NCBI RefSeq assembly: GCF_000373385.1
Contig: NZ_KB891326.1
Span: forward strand, 209,309 to 273,308
DNA from: Thiobacillus thioparus DSM 505
Lineage (GTDB): Bacteria; Pseudomonadota; Gammaproteobacteria; Burkholderiales; Thiobacillaceae
Direction: 5' to 3'
Length of the DNA: 64,000 nt
Every line of letters begins with the position of its first letter. Position 1 is the stretch's first letter. A program made the position numbers and the translations under genes. Under the pieces are notes generated by a model. That model searched no databases. It was not told where the DNA came from and saw nothing but the letters and a program-made list of their open reading frames with translations. Shown piece by piece: positions 1-8,197 of this stretch.

Positions 1-201
1 ATCTATCTGGCGGACAGGGTTGTCGTGATGACGTCACGCCCCGGTACGATCAAATCGATCATCAATGTGAAGCTGCCTAGACCGCGTACGCCAAACATGA
101 TGCTGAGCGCGGAGTATCTGGCATTGAAGGCCCAGGCGATCGCAGGTGTGCACGAAGAAGCCAAAAAGGCTTTCGAGCGCGGCGAACGTGAACACGCATA
201 A
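1..201 (+). CDS. ABC transporter ATPase, C-terminal fragment (window edge)
   Basis: Frame 1 is open from the window start to a TAA at 199-201 and gives 67 residues. They begin at IYLADR, the region just after the H-loop of NitT/TauT-family ATPases. The C-terminus (HEEAKKAFERGEREHA) closely matches the end of the ATPase at 23810-24673 (HEEAKKAFSAGEKEG). It is therefore probably the paralogue of that subunit, and gene order then matches the second importer: ATPase, permease, ATPase. Walker motifs and signature lie outside the window and cannot be judged. Confidence 0.85.
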   Translation: MYLADRVVVMTSRPGTIKSIINVKLPRPRTPNMMLSAEYLALKAQAIAGVHEEAKKAFERGEREHA

Positions 202-212
202 GTGAGAACAAG

Positions 213-1034
213 ATGAAAGCGGCTCAAGAAACCATAAAAACCCCAATCATGGCTCAAGACATCAAATCCAAATTCCGCTGGCCCCAGTTCAACTGGCGAG
301 GAGCCATTGCCATCGTCGGATTTTTTGCTGCCTGGCATTTTTTTGTGAAGCTTGGCGTACCTGGATTCAAGGAGATCGCTGCTCCTTTCGATGTGCTTCA
401 GACTTTCCTGACGCGCTATGTCAACAACCAGGAATACTGGAGTTCCTGGGTGTCGAGTTTCAAGCGTGTGCTGTATGGCTTCCTGATCGCGCAGGTGTTA
501 GGGATTCCATTGGGTCTGATGCTTGGGACCCGGGAGGTTTTTCATAATCTGGCGTACCCCGTGATCGAAATCCTGCGGCCTATTCCTCCGCTTGCATGGG
601 TGCCAATCTCAATTCTGTTCTGGCCGACTACGGAGATGAGCATTATCTTCATCTGTTTCATTGGCGCGTTCTTCATTATCGTGATCAATGTTCATGATGC
701 AGTTAGAAGTATCAAGAATGAACACATTTGGTTAGCTCAATCGCTCGGCGCCAGCAGTGGCCAGATATTCCGTCGCATCATGATTCCTTCGGTGATCCCG
801 TCCATTGCCGTCGGGATGACACTCGGCATCGCAGTGACCTGGAACGTTGTGATTGCGGCGGAAATGATATCGGGCGGAAATGGGCTGGGACGCCTGACCT
901 GGGAAGGGTATGTCAGCCACACAGTCACGGTGGTCATCATCGGCATGATCAGTATCGGGCTAGCCGGCTATCTGTCGACGATTGTCGTCGACTATCTGGA
1001 AAAGAAAATGATGCCGTGGCGCGTCGTTCGTTAA
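213..1034 (+). CDS. ABC permease, NitT/TauT (SsuC-like) family
   Basis: This 273-residue inner-membrane permease has about six hydrophobic segments. The cytoplasmic loop (LAQSLGASSGQIFRRIMIP) is the ATPase-docking EAA-type loop of binding-protein-dependent permeases. It is collinear with the permease at 24678-25499 (shared segments ILRPIPPLAWVP and EMISGG) and is probably its paralogue. It starts 11 bases after the preceding ATPase and is followed by another ATPase. It would form a channel for an organic anion such as a sulfonate; the substrate is inferred only from family and context. A later ATG at 249 is possible but has no better ribosome site. Confidence 0.88.
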   Translation: MKAAQETIKTPIMAQDIKSKFRWPQFNWRGAIAIVGFFAAWHFFVKLGVPGFKEIAAPFDVLQTFLTRYVNNQEYWSSWVSSFKRVLYGFLIAQVLGIPLGLMLGTREVFHNLAYPVIEILRPIPPLAWVPISILFWPTTEMSIIFICFIGAFFIIVINVHDAVRSIKNEHIWLAQSLGASSGQIFRRIMIPSVIPSIAVGMTLGIAVTWNVVIAAEMISGGNGLGRLTWEGYVSHTVTVVIIGMISIGLAGYLSTIVVDYLEKKMMPWRVVR

Positions 1035-1047
1035 GGGAGGCATCACG

Positions 1048-1842
1048 ATGGAGACGATGGCACTAAGCGGAGAACTGGTGGCGACAGGCCTGCGCAAGTG
1101 GTACCACCCAAAAGGGCAGGCGCCAGTGCATGTGCTTGACGATTGCTCACTCAATATCGAACCGGGAAAACTTACGGTCGTAATGGGCACGTCGGGATGC
1201 GGAAAATCGACACTGGCCTATATCTTATGTGGTTACCTCAATCCGGATGGCGGGCAAGTGACCATGGATGGCCAGCTTGTTAAGGAGCCTGGATCAAGCC
1301 GCATCATGGTGTTTCAGGAAACGGCGCTGTGGCCATGGATGACTGTCCTGCAGAACGTCGTTTTTGGCCCGTTGGCCAGATCCAGCGTCAGCAAGGAAGT
1401 GGCTACCCAGAAAGCTCTGGAACTGCTTCGAAAGTTCGGCTTGTTGGAGTTCAAGGATAAATATCCAGGGCAACTCTCGGGCGGGATGAAGCGACGGGCA
1501 GAATTGGCACAAGCCTTGATCAACAGTCCTAAGGTCATGATTCTGGACGAACCGTTCAGAGGGCTGGACGTCATGACACGAGAGTTGATGCAGGAGTATT
1601 ACATCAAGTTGTTCGAGGAAACCCGCCTTACGACCGTATTCATCACATCCGAATTGGAAGAAGCGATTTTCCTCGCGGATCGCATTCTGATTATGGGTGG
1701 AACACCCAGCAAAATCACGCATACGCTTGAGGTCGACTTGCCGCATCCGAGAACGTTCGATGTACTGGCAAGCGAACGCTATCTTGAAATCAAAAAAGAA
1801 GCTCTGGAAGTACTTTATGGGGACAGTATGCAGGACATTTGA
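1048..1842 (+). CDS. ABC ATPase, NitT/TauT family, switch histidine replaced
   Basis: This 264-residue nucleotide-binding subunit is preceded by a GGGAGG ribosome site. Walker A is at residues 47-54 (GTSGCGKS), the signature LSGGM at 143-147 and Walker B ILDEP at 165-169. At the H-loop the sequence reads FITSELEEA, so the usual switch histidine is Ser201. The paralogue at 25512-26426 has Thr there, whereas the companion ATPase at 23810 keeps His but has a degenerate signature. This implies a heterodimer with one good and one degenerate ATP site. It lies between the permease and the binding-protein gene of the same importer. Confidence 0.9.
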   Translation: METMALSGELVATGLRKWYHPKGQAPVHVLDDCSLNIEPGKLTVVMGTSGCGKSTLAYILCGYLNPDGGQVTMDGQLVKEPGSSRIMVFQETALWPWMTVLQNVVFGPLARSSVSKEVATQKALELLRKFGLLEFKDKYPGQLSGGMKRRAELAQALINSPKVMILDEPFRGLDVMTRELMQEYYIKLFEETRLTTVFITSELEEAIFLADRILIMGGTPSKITHTLEVDLPHPRTFDVLASERYLEIKKEALEVLYGDSMQDI

Positions 1843-1921
1843 TCACTGCTTTTTCGTCAACCGCGAATAGGCGCGCGGTAAAAATTCGCTTCGCTAATTT
1901 ATTAATTGTGGAGGAGAAATT

Positions 1922-3016
1922 ATGAAAACAGTATTGAAATTGATGGCTGTCGGTCTTGTGGCTGGCCTGCTAATCGGCGGACAAACGACGGCACGCGCAG
2001 ATGGGCCCGTGAATATTACCTACGGGTATCACCCCTACTGGACGGGGGGCTGGAGCGGCGTGATTATCAAGGAAAAAGGTTTGTGGAAAAAATATCTTCC
2101 GCCAGGGAGTACGGTACGCTTCGAGCCACAGCTTACGGGACCGCCCATGGTAGCGGCATTGCTCTCCAATAAAATGCAGATCGGCACAATGGGAGACATG
2201 CCTTCACTTGTTGCGACGACCAAATACAAGGTTGCCGATATCCGCCTGGTTTCGGTCCCGATGTATAGCAATGGACAGGTTTGCAACAAGATCCTGGTAA
2301 GGAAGGATGCACCGCAGTTCAAGGACTATAAGGAAGCCATGAAATGGCTTTCCGGCCGTCCGTTTGCTGTGCACCGGGGAACCTGCACAAACCGTTTCGT
2401 GGAATCTCTCATCGATCAGGGTGTCTTCAAACCGTCCGAAATCCTCAGCACCCCCATCGAAGTGATCGCCAGTAATTTTGAAGCCGGAAAGCTTGATGCC
2501 GCTGCGATGTGGGAGCCGCATGCCCGCAGACAAGTGGAGCTTGGAAATGCCCGGTATGTCGCTACCGGCGCGCCATGGAATGAAAGCGATGCGGACTTCA
2601 CGCTGATGCGTCAGGACTTCATCGAGAAAAATCCACAGGCTGCTACAGGCTGGATCAAGGCTGAGATCGAGGCAGTTCAGTTCATGGCCAAGTATCCCAA
2701 GGAAACGGCTGAAATCATCGCGAAAGAGCTGACAGGCTACACTCCGAAAACTGCCTGGCTGGCACTGTATGAGGAAAATCCTGCTTCAATCGGTGGCGAC
2801 CCGGTGAATTACGTGGGCAAGATGGTCTTCGACAAGGATGTCCTCAACCTGATGAACAAGGGATATGGATTCTTGAACAAGCTCAAGGTTACCGATACGC
2901 CCGGTATGCCGCCGCATCCCATTAATGATGGCCCCGTTAAGCAAGCCCTGAAGGAGATGGGCCTTACGGCCCCTGTGGCCGTCATCAAAGGTATGCCGGC
3001 AAGCGCATACAAATAA
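1922..3016 (+). CDS. ABC substrate-binding protein, SsuA/NMT1-like
   Basis: This 364-residue secreted protein follows a strong GGAGGAG ribosome site. Residues 1-26 form a signal peptide ending near TARA. The mature part has the type-2 periplasmic binding fold of nitrate, sulfonate and taurine receptors (GYHPYWTGGWSG near the start, IGTMGDMPSL, FEAGKLDAAAMWEP). It is a clear paralogue of the protein at 21185-22339 (GYQPYYTESWSG, YMGDMPA, KIDAAVIWEP). It would capture the substrate for the permeases encoded upstream. Ligand identity cannot be read from sequence; SsuA-like fold and sulfur-gene context favour an organosulfur anion. Confidence 0.88.
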   Translation: MKTVLKLMAVGLVAGLLIGGQTTARADGPVNITYGYHPYWTGGWSGVIIKEKGLWKKYLPPGSTVRFEPQLTGPPMVAALLSNKMQIGTMGDMPSLVATTKYKVADIRLVSVPMYSNGQVCNKILVRKDAPQFKDYKEAMKWLSGRPFAVHRGTCTNRFVESLIDQGVFKPSEILSTPIEVIASNFEAGKLDAAAMWEPHARRQVELGNARYVATGAPWNESDADFTLMRQDFIEKNPQAATGWIKAEIEAVQFMAKYPKETAEIIAKELTGYTPKTAWLALYEENPASIGGDPVNYVGKMVFDKDVLNLMNKGYGFLNKLKVTDTPGMPPHPINDGPVKQALKEMGLTAPVAVIKGMPASAYK

Positions 3017-3024
3017 TAAACACG

Positions 3025-3074
3025 GTGCGGTCGTGGAAATTTGATCTCGACCGTGCCGGTATTTTCATTTTTTT
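3025..3074 (+). terminator. Candidate intrinsic terminator/attenuator
   Basis: Arms GTGCGGTCG (3025-3033) and CGACCGTGC (3048-3056) can pair over nine positions, two of them G-T. T-rich sequence follows, including seven T at 3068-3074. It lies between the binding-protein gene and the OsmC/lipoyl-carrier pair, so it may lower rather than block their transcription. Confidence 0.5.
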
Positions 3075-3089
3075 ACGAGAAGAGCAGTG

Positions 3090-3494
3090 ATGAGCAAGCA
3101 TTACGCCACTTGTTCCTGGACACCTGAGGCAGGTTATCAGGCCAAGACACCTTATGGTGAAATCAAGATGTTTGAAGAAGATGGGCATCGTGCAGTCGAA
3201 TTGATGTTACTCGCTGCTGCGGCCTGCCTAGATTACTTTCTGGCTGAATATGTACGTGAACGTAAACTTCCTGTGACACGGCTTCATGTGACTTGCGATG
3301 GTGAAATCAGTCCTTATCCGGAACGCGTGTCCGCGATCAGGACGACTGTCAAGATAGAAGGTGGGCTGAGTGAAGCAGAGGAACTCAAGATGGTCGGCAT
3401 GTGCGAGCGTGCCTGTAAAGTCATGAACACGTTCAAGCATTCACCTCAAATCCATGTCGCCATCGAACACATGCCTGCATTGGCCCAGCAGTAG
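3090..3494 (+). CDS. OsmC-like protein
   Basis: This 134-residue OsmC/Ohr-fold protein has Cys46 in an AAACLD segment and Cys105/Cys109 (MCERAC), matching the paired-cysteine layout of thiol-peroxidase-type OsmC proteins. These proteins act in the cytoplasm on hydroperoxides or thiol and persulfide substrates. The ATG at 3090 is preferred to the GTG at 3087 because AAGAG lies just upstream. It is followed after 26 bases by a lipoyl-carrier gene; an OsmC-like plus lipoyl-carrier pairing recurs at 4482-6875. That repetition suggests work on protein-bound sulfur rather than general peroxide defence, which is an inference. Confidence 0.75.
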   Translation: MSKHYATCSWTPEAGYQAKTPYGEIKMFEEDGHRAVELMLLAAAACLDYFLAEYVRERKLPVTRLHVTCDGEISPYPERVSAIRTTVKIEGGLSEAEELKMVGMCERACKVMNTFKHSPQIHVAIEHMPALAQQ

Positions 3495-3520
3495 ATCGGC
3501 ACATTAAAAGGAGAAGTGAG

Positions 3521-3913
3521 ATGATGCCTGCAGACTATCTATGCCATAAAGAACATCTGTGGGCCAAGCCACTAGGAGAAAACGTGGTCCTGGTTGGTGT
3601 TACCCACTATGCGCAGAACAACCTGGGTGAAGTTGTTTACGTGGAGTGTCCTAAAGCGGGTACCGAGATCCGTCAGGATATCGCTTTCGGAATCGTTGAA
3701 TCGGTCAAGATTGTGTCCGATCTCATCAGCCCTGTATCGGGAACAGTGCTCGAAGTGAACGAACAGCTGACAACTGATCCATGTTGCATAAATCGTGATC
3801 CCTATGGCGAAGGGTGGCTTTTGAAGGTTCAACTTCCGGATAACGGTGGGTTGGGTGGATTGATGTCTGCGACAGACTATAAAAAATATACGTCCGGCTC
3901 AGACGACGCATAG
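3521..3913 (+). CDS. GcvH-like lipoyl carrier protein (LbpA-type), copy 1
   Basis: This 130-residue protein has the GcvH/LbpA fold. The lipoylation segment is ESVKIVSDL with Lys63, followed by SPVSGTVLEVN and the conserved DPYGEGW. A good AAGGAG ribosome site precedes the ATG. No glycine decarboxylase genes (gcvP, gcvT) are present. The neighbours are an importer and an OsmC protein, as expected for LbpA-type carriers known to take part in sulfur oxidation with sHdr complexes. The sHdr genes are absent from this window. A role in carrying sulfur on lipoamide is inferred; plain GcvH is the alternative. Confidence 0.75.
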   Translation: MMPADYLCHKEHLWAKPLGENVVLVGVTHYAQNNLGEVVYVECPKAGTEIRQDIAFGIVESVKIVSDLISPVSGTVLEVNEQLTTDPCCINRDPYGEGWLLKVQLPDNGGLGGLMSATDYKKYTSGSDDA

Positions 3914-4481
3914 TTTGTCGTCTGCCACTTTTCCCCGCTGTCACGGGGACCAGGTAGTCCGTTACTTTTTGCACCTAGTTTTTTCGTAAGCGTTGTGCCA
4001 GTCCGATATGTATAACTATTATCTGGACTTGTCAGATACGTTATTTCCAGGCGCTGGTCTGTAATGGCCGGTGCTGCCAGCGCAGTATTCGATATAGGCC
4101 GGCCGGCCAATATAAACCACCTTGAACAGCGCACTGAACTTCGGTTTACGTTTTCCGTGCTAGTTCTTATTGGCAGGCGCCGGCTCGAGATGGTTGGCCT
4201 CGGCGGCCTGTTTTTCACGACTCTCAATCTTACGTATTGCTGTTTTCGAGCGGGCCGGTGTCGCTCGTCCACTGCATCCGGAGCCTGAAAAAGTTTTCAA
4301 CGCTCATTTCCGGATACAGCAAGGTTTTTTGCTGTAGAAATGAGATTCCTCTGTATAGGGATTGTACTTAAGTGGATACGCGCTCATCCGTATGTTTCTT
4401 TCCGGCGTAATGCCCTTTAATTCAAACTAAGGCATACGACGCCGTGTGCTAGGACTTCCACTTATTTAAAGGAGATCAAAT
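3914..4481. other. Intergenic region (568 bp) with a stem-loop
   Basis: No convincing coding sequence on either strand. It contains a short hairpin (CCCCG/CGGGG near 3935-3950) with no T-run and the long interrupted stem at 4303-4344. The base composition shifts here from the AT-richer importer block to the GC-richer module that starts at 4482, so the gap may mark a junction between blocks of different origin. Confidence 0.5.
4303..4344 (+). promoter_or_regulatory. Long interrupted stem-loop
   Basis: Two perfect 8-bp stems are stacked: CTCATTTC (4303-4310) with GAAATGAG (4337-4344), and TACAGCAA (4315-4322) with TTGCTGTA (4329-4336). CGGA forms a one-sided 4-nt bulge and GGTTTT the loop. No T-run follows, so it is not a standard terminator. 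It could be an mRNA leader structure or an operator for the 4482-7301 operon, whose start codon is 138 bases downstream. Confidence 0.4.
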
Positions 4482-5024
4482 ATGTCGCAAGAGACCGTCA
4501 AAGCCGCCCTGATGCAATCGATAGCAGGCATCCAAGGCAACCCCGGTGCCGCCAAGGTGGTGTTCCGTGCGGATACCCAGCTGGAAGAGGATGTGCGCTG
4601 CAGCGCAAAAGTGCGCGATTTCGCTCCGATCATTGTTGATGAACCGCCCGATCTGGGAGGGGCCGATGCGGCAGCCAATCCGGTCGAGCTGTTGCTGGTC
4701 GCCCTGGGCGCATGCCAGGAAATCATGTACAGCGCCTACGCATCAGTCATGGGCGTACAGCTCAACAGCGTCAAGGTGAATCTGCGTGGCTATCTCGATC
4801 TGCGTGGCTTGTTCGGCCTGGATGCAGCCGTCCCGCCGGGCTATCAGAAGATCATTTTCGAAACTACGGTGGACAGCCCGGCCGATATAGAGACCCTGAA
4901 AAAGCTGGTGGAAACGGTGGAAAGCCATTGCCCGGTGCTGGATACCTTGGTGCGCGCCATCGAGGTCAGCGGCCAAGTCACCCTCAATGGCCAACTTATG
5001 GAGGTAGGCGCCGTGCCTGCCTGA
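4482..5024 (+). CDS. OsmC-family protein, copy 2
   Basis: This 180-residue OsmC-fold protein is longer than the copy at 3090. Cys78 (ALGACQE) and Cys150 (ESHCPVLD) sit where OsmC/Ohr proteins carry their reactive cysteines. AAAGGAG lies upstream of the ATG. It opens an apparent operon with a dihydrolipoamide dehydrogenase-like flavoprotein, a lipoyl carrier and a rhodanese. All four are thiol/sulfane-sulfur proteins, so reduction or transfer of protein-bound sulfur is a plausible role. This is inferred from context; organic hydroperoxide detoxification is the standard alternative. Confidence 0.8.
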   Translation: MSQETVKAALMQSIAGIQGNPGAAKVVFRADTQLEEDVRCSAKVRDFAPIIVDEPPDLGGADAAANPVELLLVALGACQEIMYSAYASVMGVQLNSVKVNLRGYLDLRGLFGLDAAVPPGYQKIIFETTVDSPADIETLKKLVETVESHCPVLDTLVRAIEVSGQVTLNGQLMEVGAVPA

Positions 5025-5083
5025 TCTGGAGAAGTCATCCACCCAGTGCCACATGGCCGGGCGGATGACGGAGGAGTCATAAC

Positions 5084-6499
5084 ATGACCAAACATATCGT
5101 GATTGTCGGCGGAGGCCCTGCAGGTTATGTGGCGGCGTCGCACGCCGCTGCAGAAGGCGCGCAAGTAACGCTGATAGATCCACATCCCCTTGGAGGAACG
5201 TGCCTGCATCGCGGCTGCATTCCGACCAAAACCCTGGTGGAAGTCTGCAACCTGCTCGACAAGATGCGCCGGGCCGAGTCCTACGGCTTACACATGTCAG
5301 GCACGGTAGAACCGGATTGGCCGGCGATACGTGCCAAAGCAGGCAAGGTGATCGACCTTCTCAATACCGGCATCAATAGCCTGATGGCAGACCGCCGGGT
5401 GGCCCATGTACAAGGACGCGGCCGCATACTGGACGGGCATCATGTGGAAGTGGCAGGCCATGGCGTAATCGAGGCCGATGCCGTGCTGATCTGTACGGGC
5501 TCCAGCCCGATATTGCCGGAAAGCTTTGATGCCGACCGTGCCCGCGTGGTGACCAGCGACGATTTGTTGCATTGGGATACCTTGCCGCGATTCCTGCTTA
5601 TCGTCGGAGATGGCGTCGTGGCGTGCGAATATGCATTCATCATGAATGCGCTTGGCGTCCAGGTCACTCTGGTCGCCATGGGCGAGCGTCCCTTGCCCTT
5701 CATCGACAGCGACATCTCTGCCATCGTGCAGCGCGAAATGCGCCGGCGTGGAATCGAATTCATCAACAAATGCGCAGTGGAAAGCCTCATGGCCATTCCG
5801 GATGGTGTGGTCGCCCTTGCAGACGACAAGGTCGTGGCCAGTGCCGAACGCGTGCTGGTTGCGATCGGCCGGCGTCCCAACACGCAGGGCATGGGTCTGG
5901 AGGAAGCGGGCGTTGAACTCGGCCCTCGAGGCGAAATCGTGACGAATGGCTTCATGCAGACCTGCCTGGATGGCTTGTATGCGGTAGGCGACGTCAACGG
6001 CAGGCTGGCGCTGGCCCATGCCGCCTCGGCCCAGGCGCGCCTGGCGGTGGATCACGCCCTCGGCGTGGAATGCGCGCCGCTGGACGAATCGATCATTCCA
6101 TGGGCTGTGTTCACCATGCCCGAGATCGGTTGTGTCGGCATGACCGAGCAGCGCGCCATCGAGACAGGGCATGCCGTCAGCGCAGGACGATTCGACCTGC
6201 GCGGCCTCGGCAAGGCGCAAGCCATGAGCGAATTGACCGGGATGGCCAAGGTGGTCGCCGACCGCGTGAGCGGGCGACTGCTCGGCGTTCATATCATCGG
6301 TGCCCACGCGTCTGACATGGTGCATGAAGCCGCCGTACTGCTCCGCCAGGGCGCCACCGTCCATGCTATCACCCAAACCGTCCATGCCCACCCCACACTT
6401 TCCGAAGCCATACACGAAGCGGCAGAGGATGCGCTGGGGCAGGCTGTACATAAACCTATGAAACGAAAAAAGACGCATCATGCCGAAGCATTATCCTGA
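5084..6499 (+). CDS. Dihydrolipoamide dehydrogenase-like flavoprotein
   Basis: This 471-residue class-I pyridine-nucleotide disulfide oxidoreductase is full length for the family. It has an FAD Rossmann motif (IVGGGPAGYVAA), a redox disulfide Cys40/Cys45 in GGTCLHRGCIP, and a second nucleotide site near LLIVGDGVVACEYAF. The FAD motif is YAVGDVNG and the C-terminal HAHPTLSEAIHEAAED contains the catalytic His-Glu pair. All catalytic residues look intact. No 2-oxoacid dehydrogenase or gcv genes accompany it. Its 3' end overlaps the next lipoyl-carrier gene by 20 bases, so its probable substrate is that carrier's dihydrolipoyl group. Confidence 0.9.
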   Translation: MTKHIVIVGGGPAGYVAASHAAAEGAQVTLIDPHPLGGTCLHRGCIPTKTLVEVCNLLDKMRRAESYGLHMSGTVEPDWPAIRAKAGKVIDLLNTGINSLMADRRVAHVQGRGRILDGHHVEVAGHGVIEADAVLICTGSSPILPESFDADRARVVTSDDLLHWDTLPRFLLIVGDGVVACEYAFIMNALGVQVTLVAMGERPLPFIDSDISAIVQREMRRRGIEFINKCAVESLMAIPDGVVALADDKVVASAERVLVAIGRRPNTQGMGLEEAGVELGPRGEIVTNGFMQTCLDGLYAVGDVNGRLALAHAASAQARLAVDHALGVECAPLDESIIPWAVFTMPEIGCVGMTEQRAIETGHAVSAGRFDLRGLGKAQAMSELTGMAKVVADRVSGRLLGVHIIGAHASDMVHEAAVLLRQGATVHAITQTVHAHPTLSEAIHEAAEDALGQAVHKPMKRKKTHHAEALS

Positions 6500-6875
6500 A
6501 GACCGCCTCTACCATCGCGATGCCCTCTGGCTACGACTGCTGGAGAACGGCGAAGCCCTGATTGGAATCAATCACTATGCCCAGGACAGCCTGGGTGAAG
6601 TCGTATTTCTCGATTTGCCGCGCGTAGGCACGACCATTTGCCATGACACGTCCCTGGGTACGGTCGAATCTCGCAAGGCCGTGTCGGACATGATCGCCCC
6701 GGTCGATGGCACGGTACTGGAAATCAATACCCGGTTGCGCAGTGAGCCAACCTTGATCAACAGCGACCCCTATGGAGAAGGCTGGACATTGCGAATTCGC
6801 TTGACCTCGCCAGGCGAGACCGAGCATCTGCACGATGCATCGGCCTATCTCTCGCTCATGGGCTTGACCAATTGA
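6480..6875 (+). CDS. GcvH-like lipoyl carrier protein (LbpA-type), copy 2
   Basis: This 131-residue paralogue of the protein at 3521-3913 shares HYAQ(N/D)(N/S)LGEVV, SDPYGEGW and the lipoylation site ESRKAVSD with Lys66. The start overlaps the end of the dihydrolipoamide dehydrogenase-like gene, so the two are probably translationally coupled. It is followed by a rhodanese. With OsmC, Lpd, lipoyl carrier and sulfurtransferase in one operon, a lipoamide-based sulfur-handling relay is the simplest reading. It is inferred from context and not established for this gene set. Confidence 0.78.
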   Translation: MPKHYPEDRLYHRDALWLRLLENGEALIGINHYAQDSLGEVVFLDLPRVGTTICHDTSLGTVESRKAVSDMIAPVDGTVLEINTRLRSEPTLINSDPYGEGWTLRIRLTSPGETEHLHDASAYLSLMGLTN

Positions 6876-6905
6876 AATGTCACTCTCCGAACCAAGGAAC
6901 ATGAA

Positions 6906-7301
6906 ATGAATTTTACGACTCAGGAATTGATCGCCTACGCCAAGAGCCACATCGTCGAATGGGATGCGGCCACTGCAGCACGTGAACTGGCCGCCCGCCG
7001 TGATATCGTGCTGCTGGACGTACGCGAACCGGCCGAGTTCAACGAGGGATGCATCGGCAATGCCTGCAATGTCCCGCGCGGCGTGCTCGAATTCAAGGTC
7101 GACCCCAGCTACCCAGCCTGCGAGCAGGCTCTATTGGATCGCAACCTAGAGATCCTCGTGTACTGCAAAACTGGCGGACGTAGCGCTCTGGCCGCGCACA
7201 CACTCAAGCAGCTGGGGTATGGCAAGGTGATTTCGCTTGCTGGCGGCATCGAATCATGGAAGGGAGGCGGCTTCAATGCCGCTGTGCCACAGGCTTACTG
7301 A
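6906..7301 (+). CDS. Rhodanese-like sulfurtransferase
   Basis: This 131-residue single-domain rhodanese has the N-terminal signature LLDVREPAEFNEGCIGNACNVP and the active-site loop YCKTGGRSA with Cys87, so it should be catalytically competent. It would transfer sulfane sulfur to a thiophilic acceptor in the cytoplasm. It closes the 4482-7301 operon; the ribosome site is AAGGAACATGAA. Additional cysteines (49, 54, 72) are present. The probable physiological partner is one of the lipoyl or OsmC proteins just upstream. Confidence 0.88.
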   Translation: MNFTTQELIAYAKSHIVEWDAATAARELAARRDIVLLDVREPAEFNEGCIGNACNVPRGVLEFKVDPSYPACEQALLDRNLEILVYCKTGGRSALAAHTLKQLGYGKVISLAGGIESWKGGGFNAAVPQAY

Positions 7302-7415
7302 GAGTCTCCGTGCTGCTGGGCAAAATGTCACGCTGGAGGCATTGGGGACTTCCAATGATCCAGGCGAACGACGGGCAGGGATACCGGTCGGGCAGGTCAA
7401 CCGAGTGGTGTTTGC

Positions 7416-8120
7416 TCAGCAGGTGGGAACCAGCCCGCTGTATTGGCTGATCGGTATGCAGGCGATTTTTTCGCCGACTGCCTGGCGATAGCCGCCGGGT
7501 CCGAAACGGGTGATGAGGTCTGCCTTGTAGGTTGTGAAGAAACGTTTGATGTAGGCCATGCCCATGATCCCGTCGGCGGACAGTTCGTCGGTGCCCGGGT
7601 CATAGACCAAACGGATCGGCATCAGGGGCATGGGGGCCGGCCCAATCACGACCTTGGCGCCATCGGCGGGATCGTACACACTGCCATGCGCGCAGCACAC
7701 GATTCTGCCGGGACCGCCGGCCAATTCGCTACCGCTGGCTGCATAACGCAGATAGGACACCTTGGGTTGAGGATAGCTCATCTGGTGGGTGCAGATGGCC
7801 ACGAAGGCCACGAACTGTCCCCTGGGACCTACTCCTCCCTGCCAGTGGTAATCGCCCTCTTCATTTTTCAGGGCGATATTCGGCTTGGTGGGCCGATCTC
7901 CCAGATTGATCAGGAAGCAGGGCACGCCCGCGAGTGGGTAGGAAAAAACCAGCGCCTCGCCGGTGGGGATGACCGCTCCTTTGAGCGGGGCGCCGGATTG
8001 GTCGGTCAGTTTGGCGGCGGGAAATGCTTCGAAGTCGGCAGCAACAGCCATCTGGCCCCAGTTGGCTGAAGCCAGCGCAGCACTACCCGCGCACACTTTC
8101 ACGAATCCACGTCTGTCCAT
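7416..8120 (-). CDS. Tat-exported Rieske iron-sulfur protein with wide cluster spacing
   Basis: The 234-residue protein begins with a twin-arginine signal (MDRRGFVKVC, then a hydrophobic stretch to about residue 28). Cluster ligands appear to be CTH in box 1 and CCAH in box 2, separated by 29 residues rather than the usual 15-17. The disulfide cysteines of bc1-type Rieske proteins are absent at their normal places (CTHQMS, CCAHGS). The last residue is Cys. It lies downstream of an FccB-like flavoprotein that has no cytochrome partner here. It could be a periplasmic electron acceptor for it, which is an inference. Confidence 0.75.
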   Translation of the reverse strand: MDRRGFVKVCAGSAALASANWGQMAVAADFEAFPAAKLTDQSGAPLKGAVIPTGEALVFSYPLAGVPCFLINLGDRPTKPNIALKNEEGDYHWQGGVGPRGQFVAFVAICTHQMSYPQPKVSYLRYAASGSELAGGPGRIVCCAHGSVYDPADGAKVVIGPAPMPLMPIRLVYDPGTDELSADGIMGMAYIKRFFTTYKADLITRFGPGGYRQAVGEKIACIPISQYSGLVPTC

Positions 8121-8141
8121 CTTGTTTTGTTCTCCCGCAGG

Positions 8142-8164
8142 AAAAACCGCCCCGAAGGGCGGTT
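8142..8164 (-). terminator. Intrinsic terminator after the sulfide dehydrogenase gene
   Basis: AACCGCCC (8157-8164 read on the minus strand) pairs with GGGCGGTT (8145-8152) around a four-base loop, and a run of T follows on the minus strand (A run at 8142-8146). It lies 34 bases beyond the FccB-like stop codon and just before the Rieske gene. The Rieske gene must therefore rely on readthrough or its own promoter. Confidence 0.75.
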
Positions 8165-8197
8165 GTATCGATTACCGGCGAGATCCGGTATTCCGGA

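Noticed and set aside
5297-6481. Minus-strand frame of 394 codons opposite the dihydrolipoamide dehydrogenase-like gene
   Set aside because: Antisense shadow; composition His/Gln-rich, no domain.
3521-6875. Glycine cleavage H protein and pyruvate dehydrogenase E3 as the function of the carriers and Lpd-like gene
   Set aside because: No gcvP, gcvT or 2-oxoacid dehydrogenase genes in the window, and the neighbours are OsmC and rhodanese. Kept as an alternative only.
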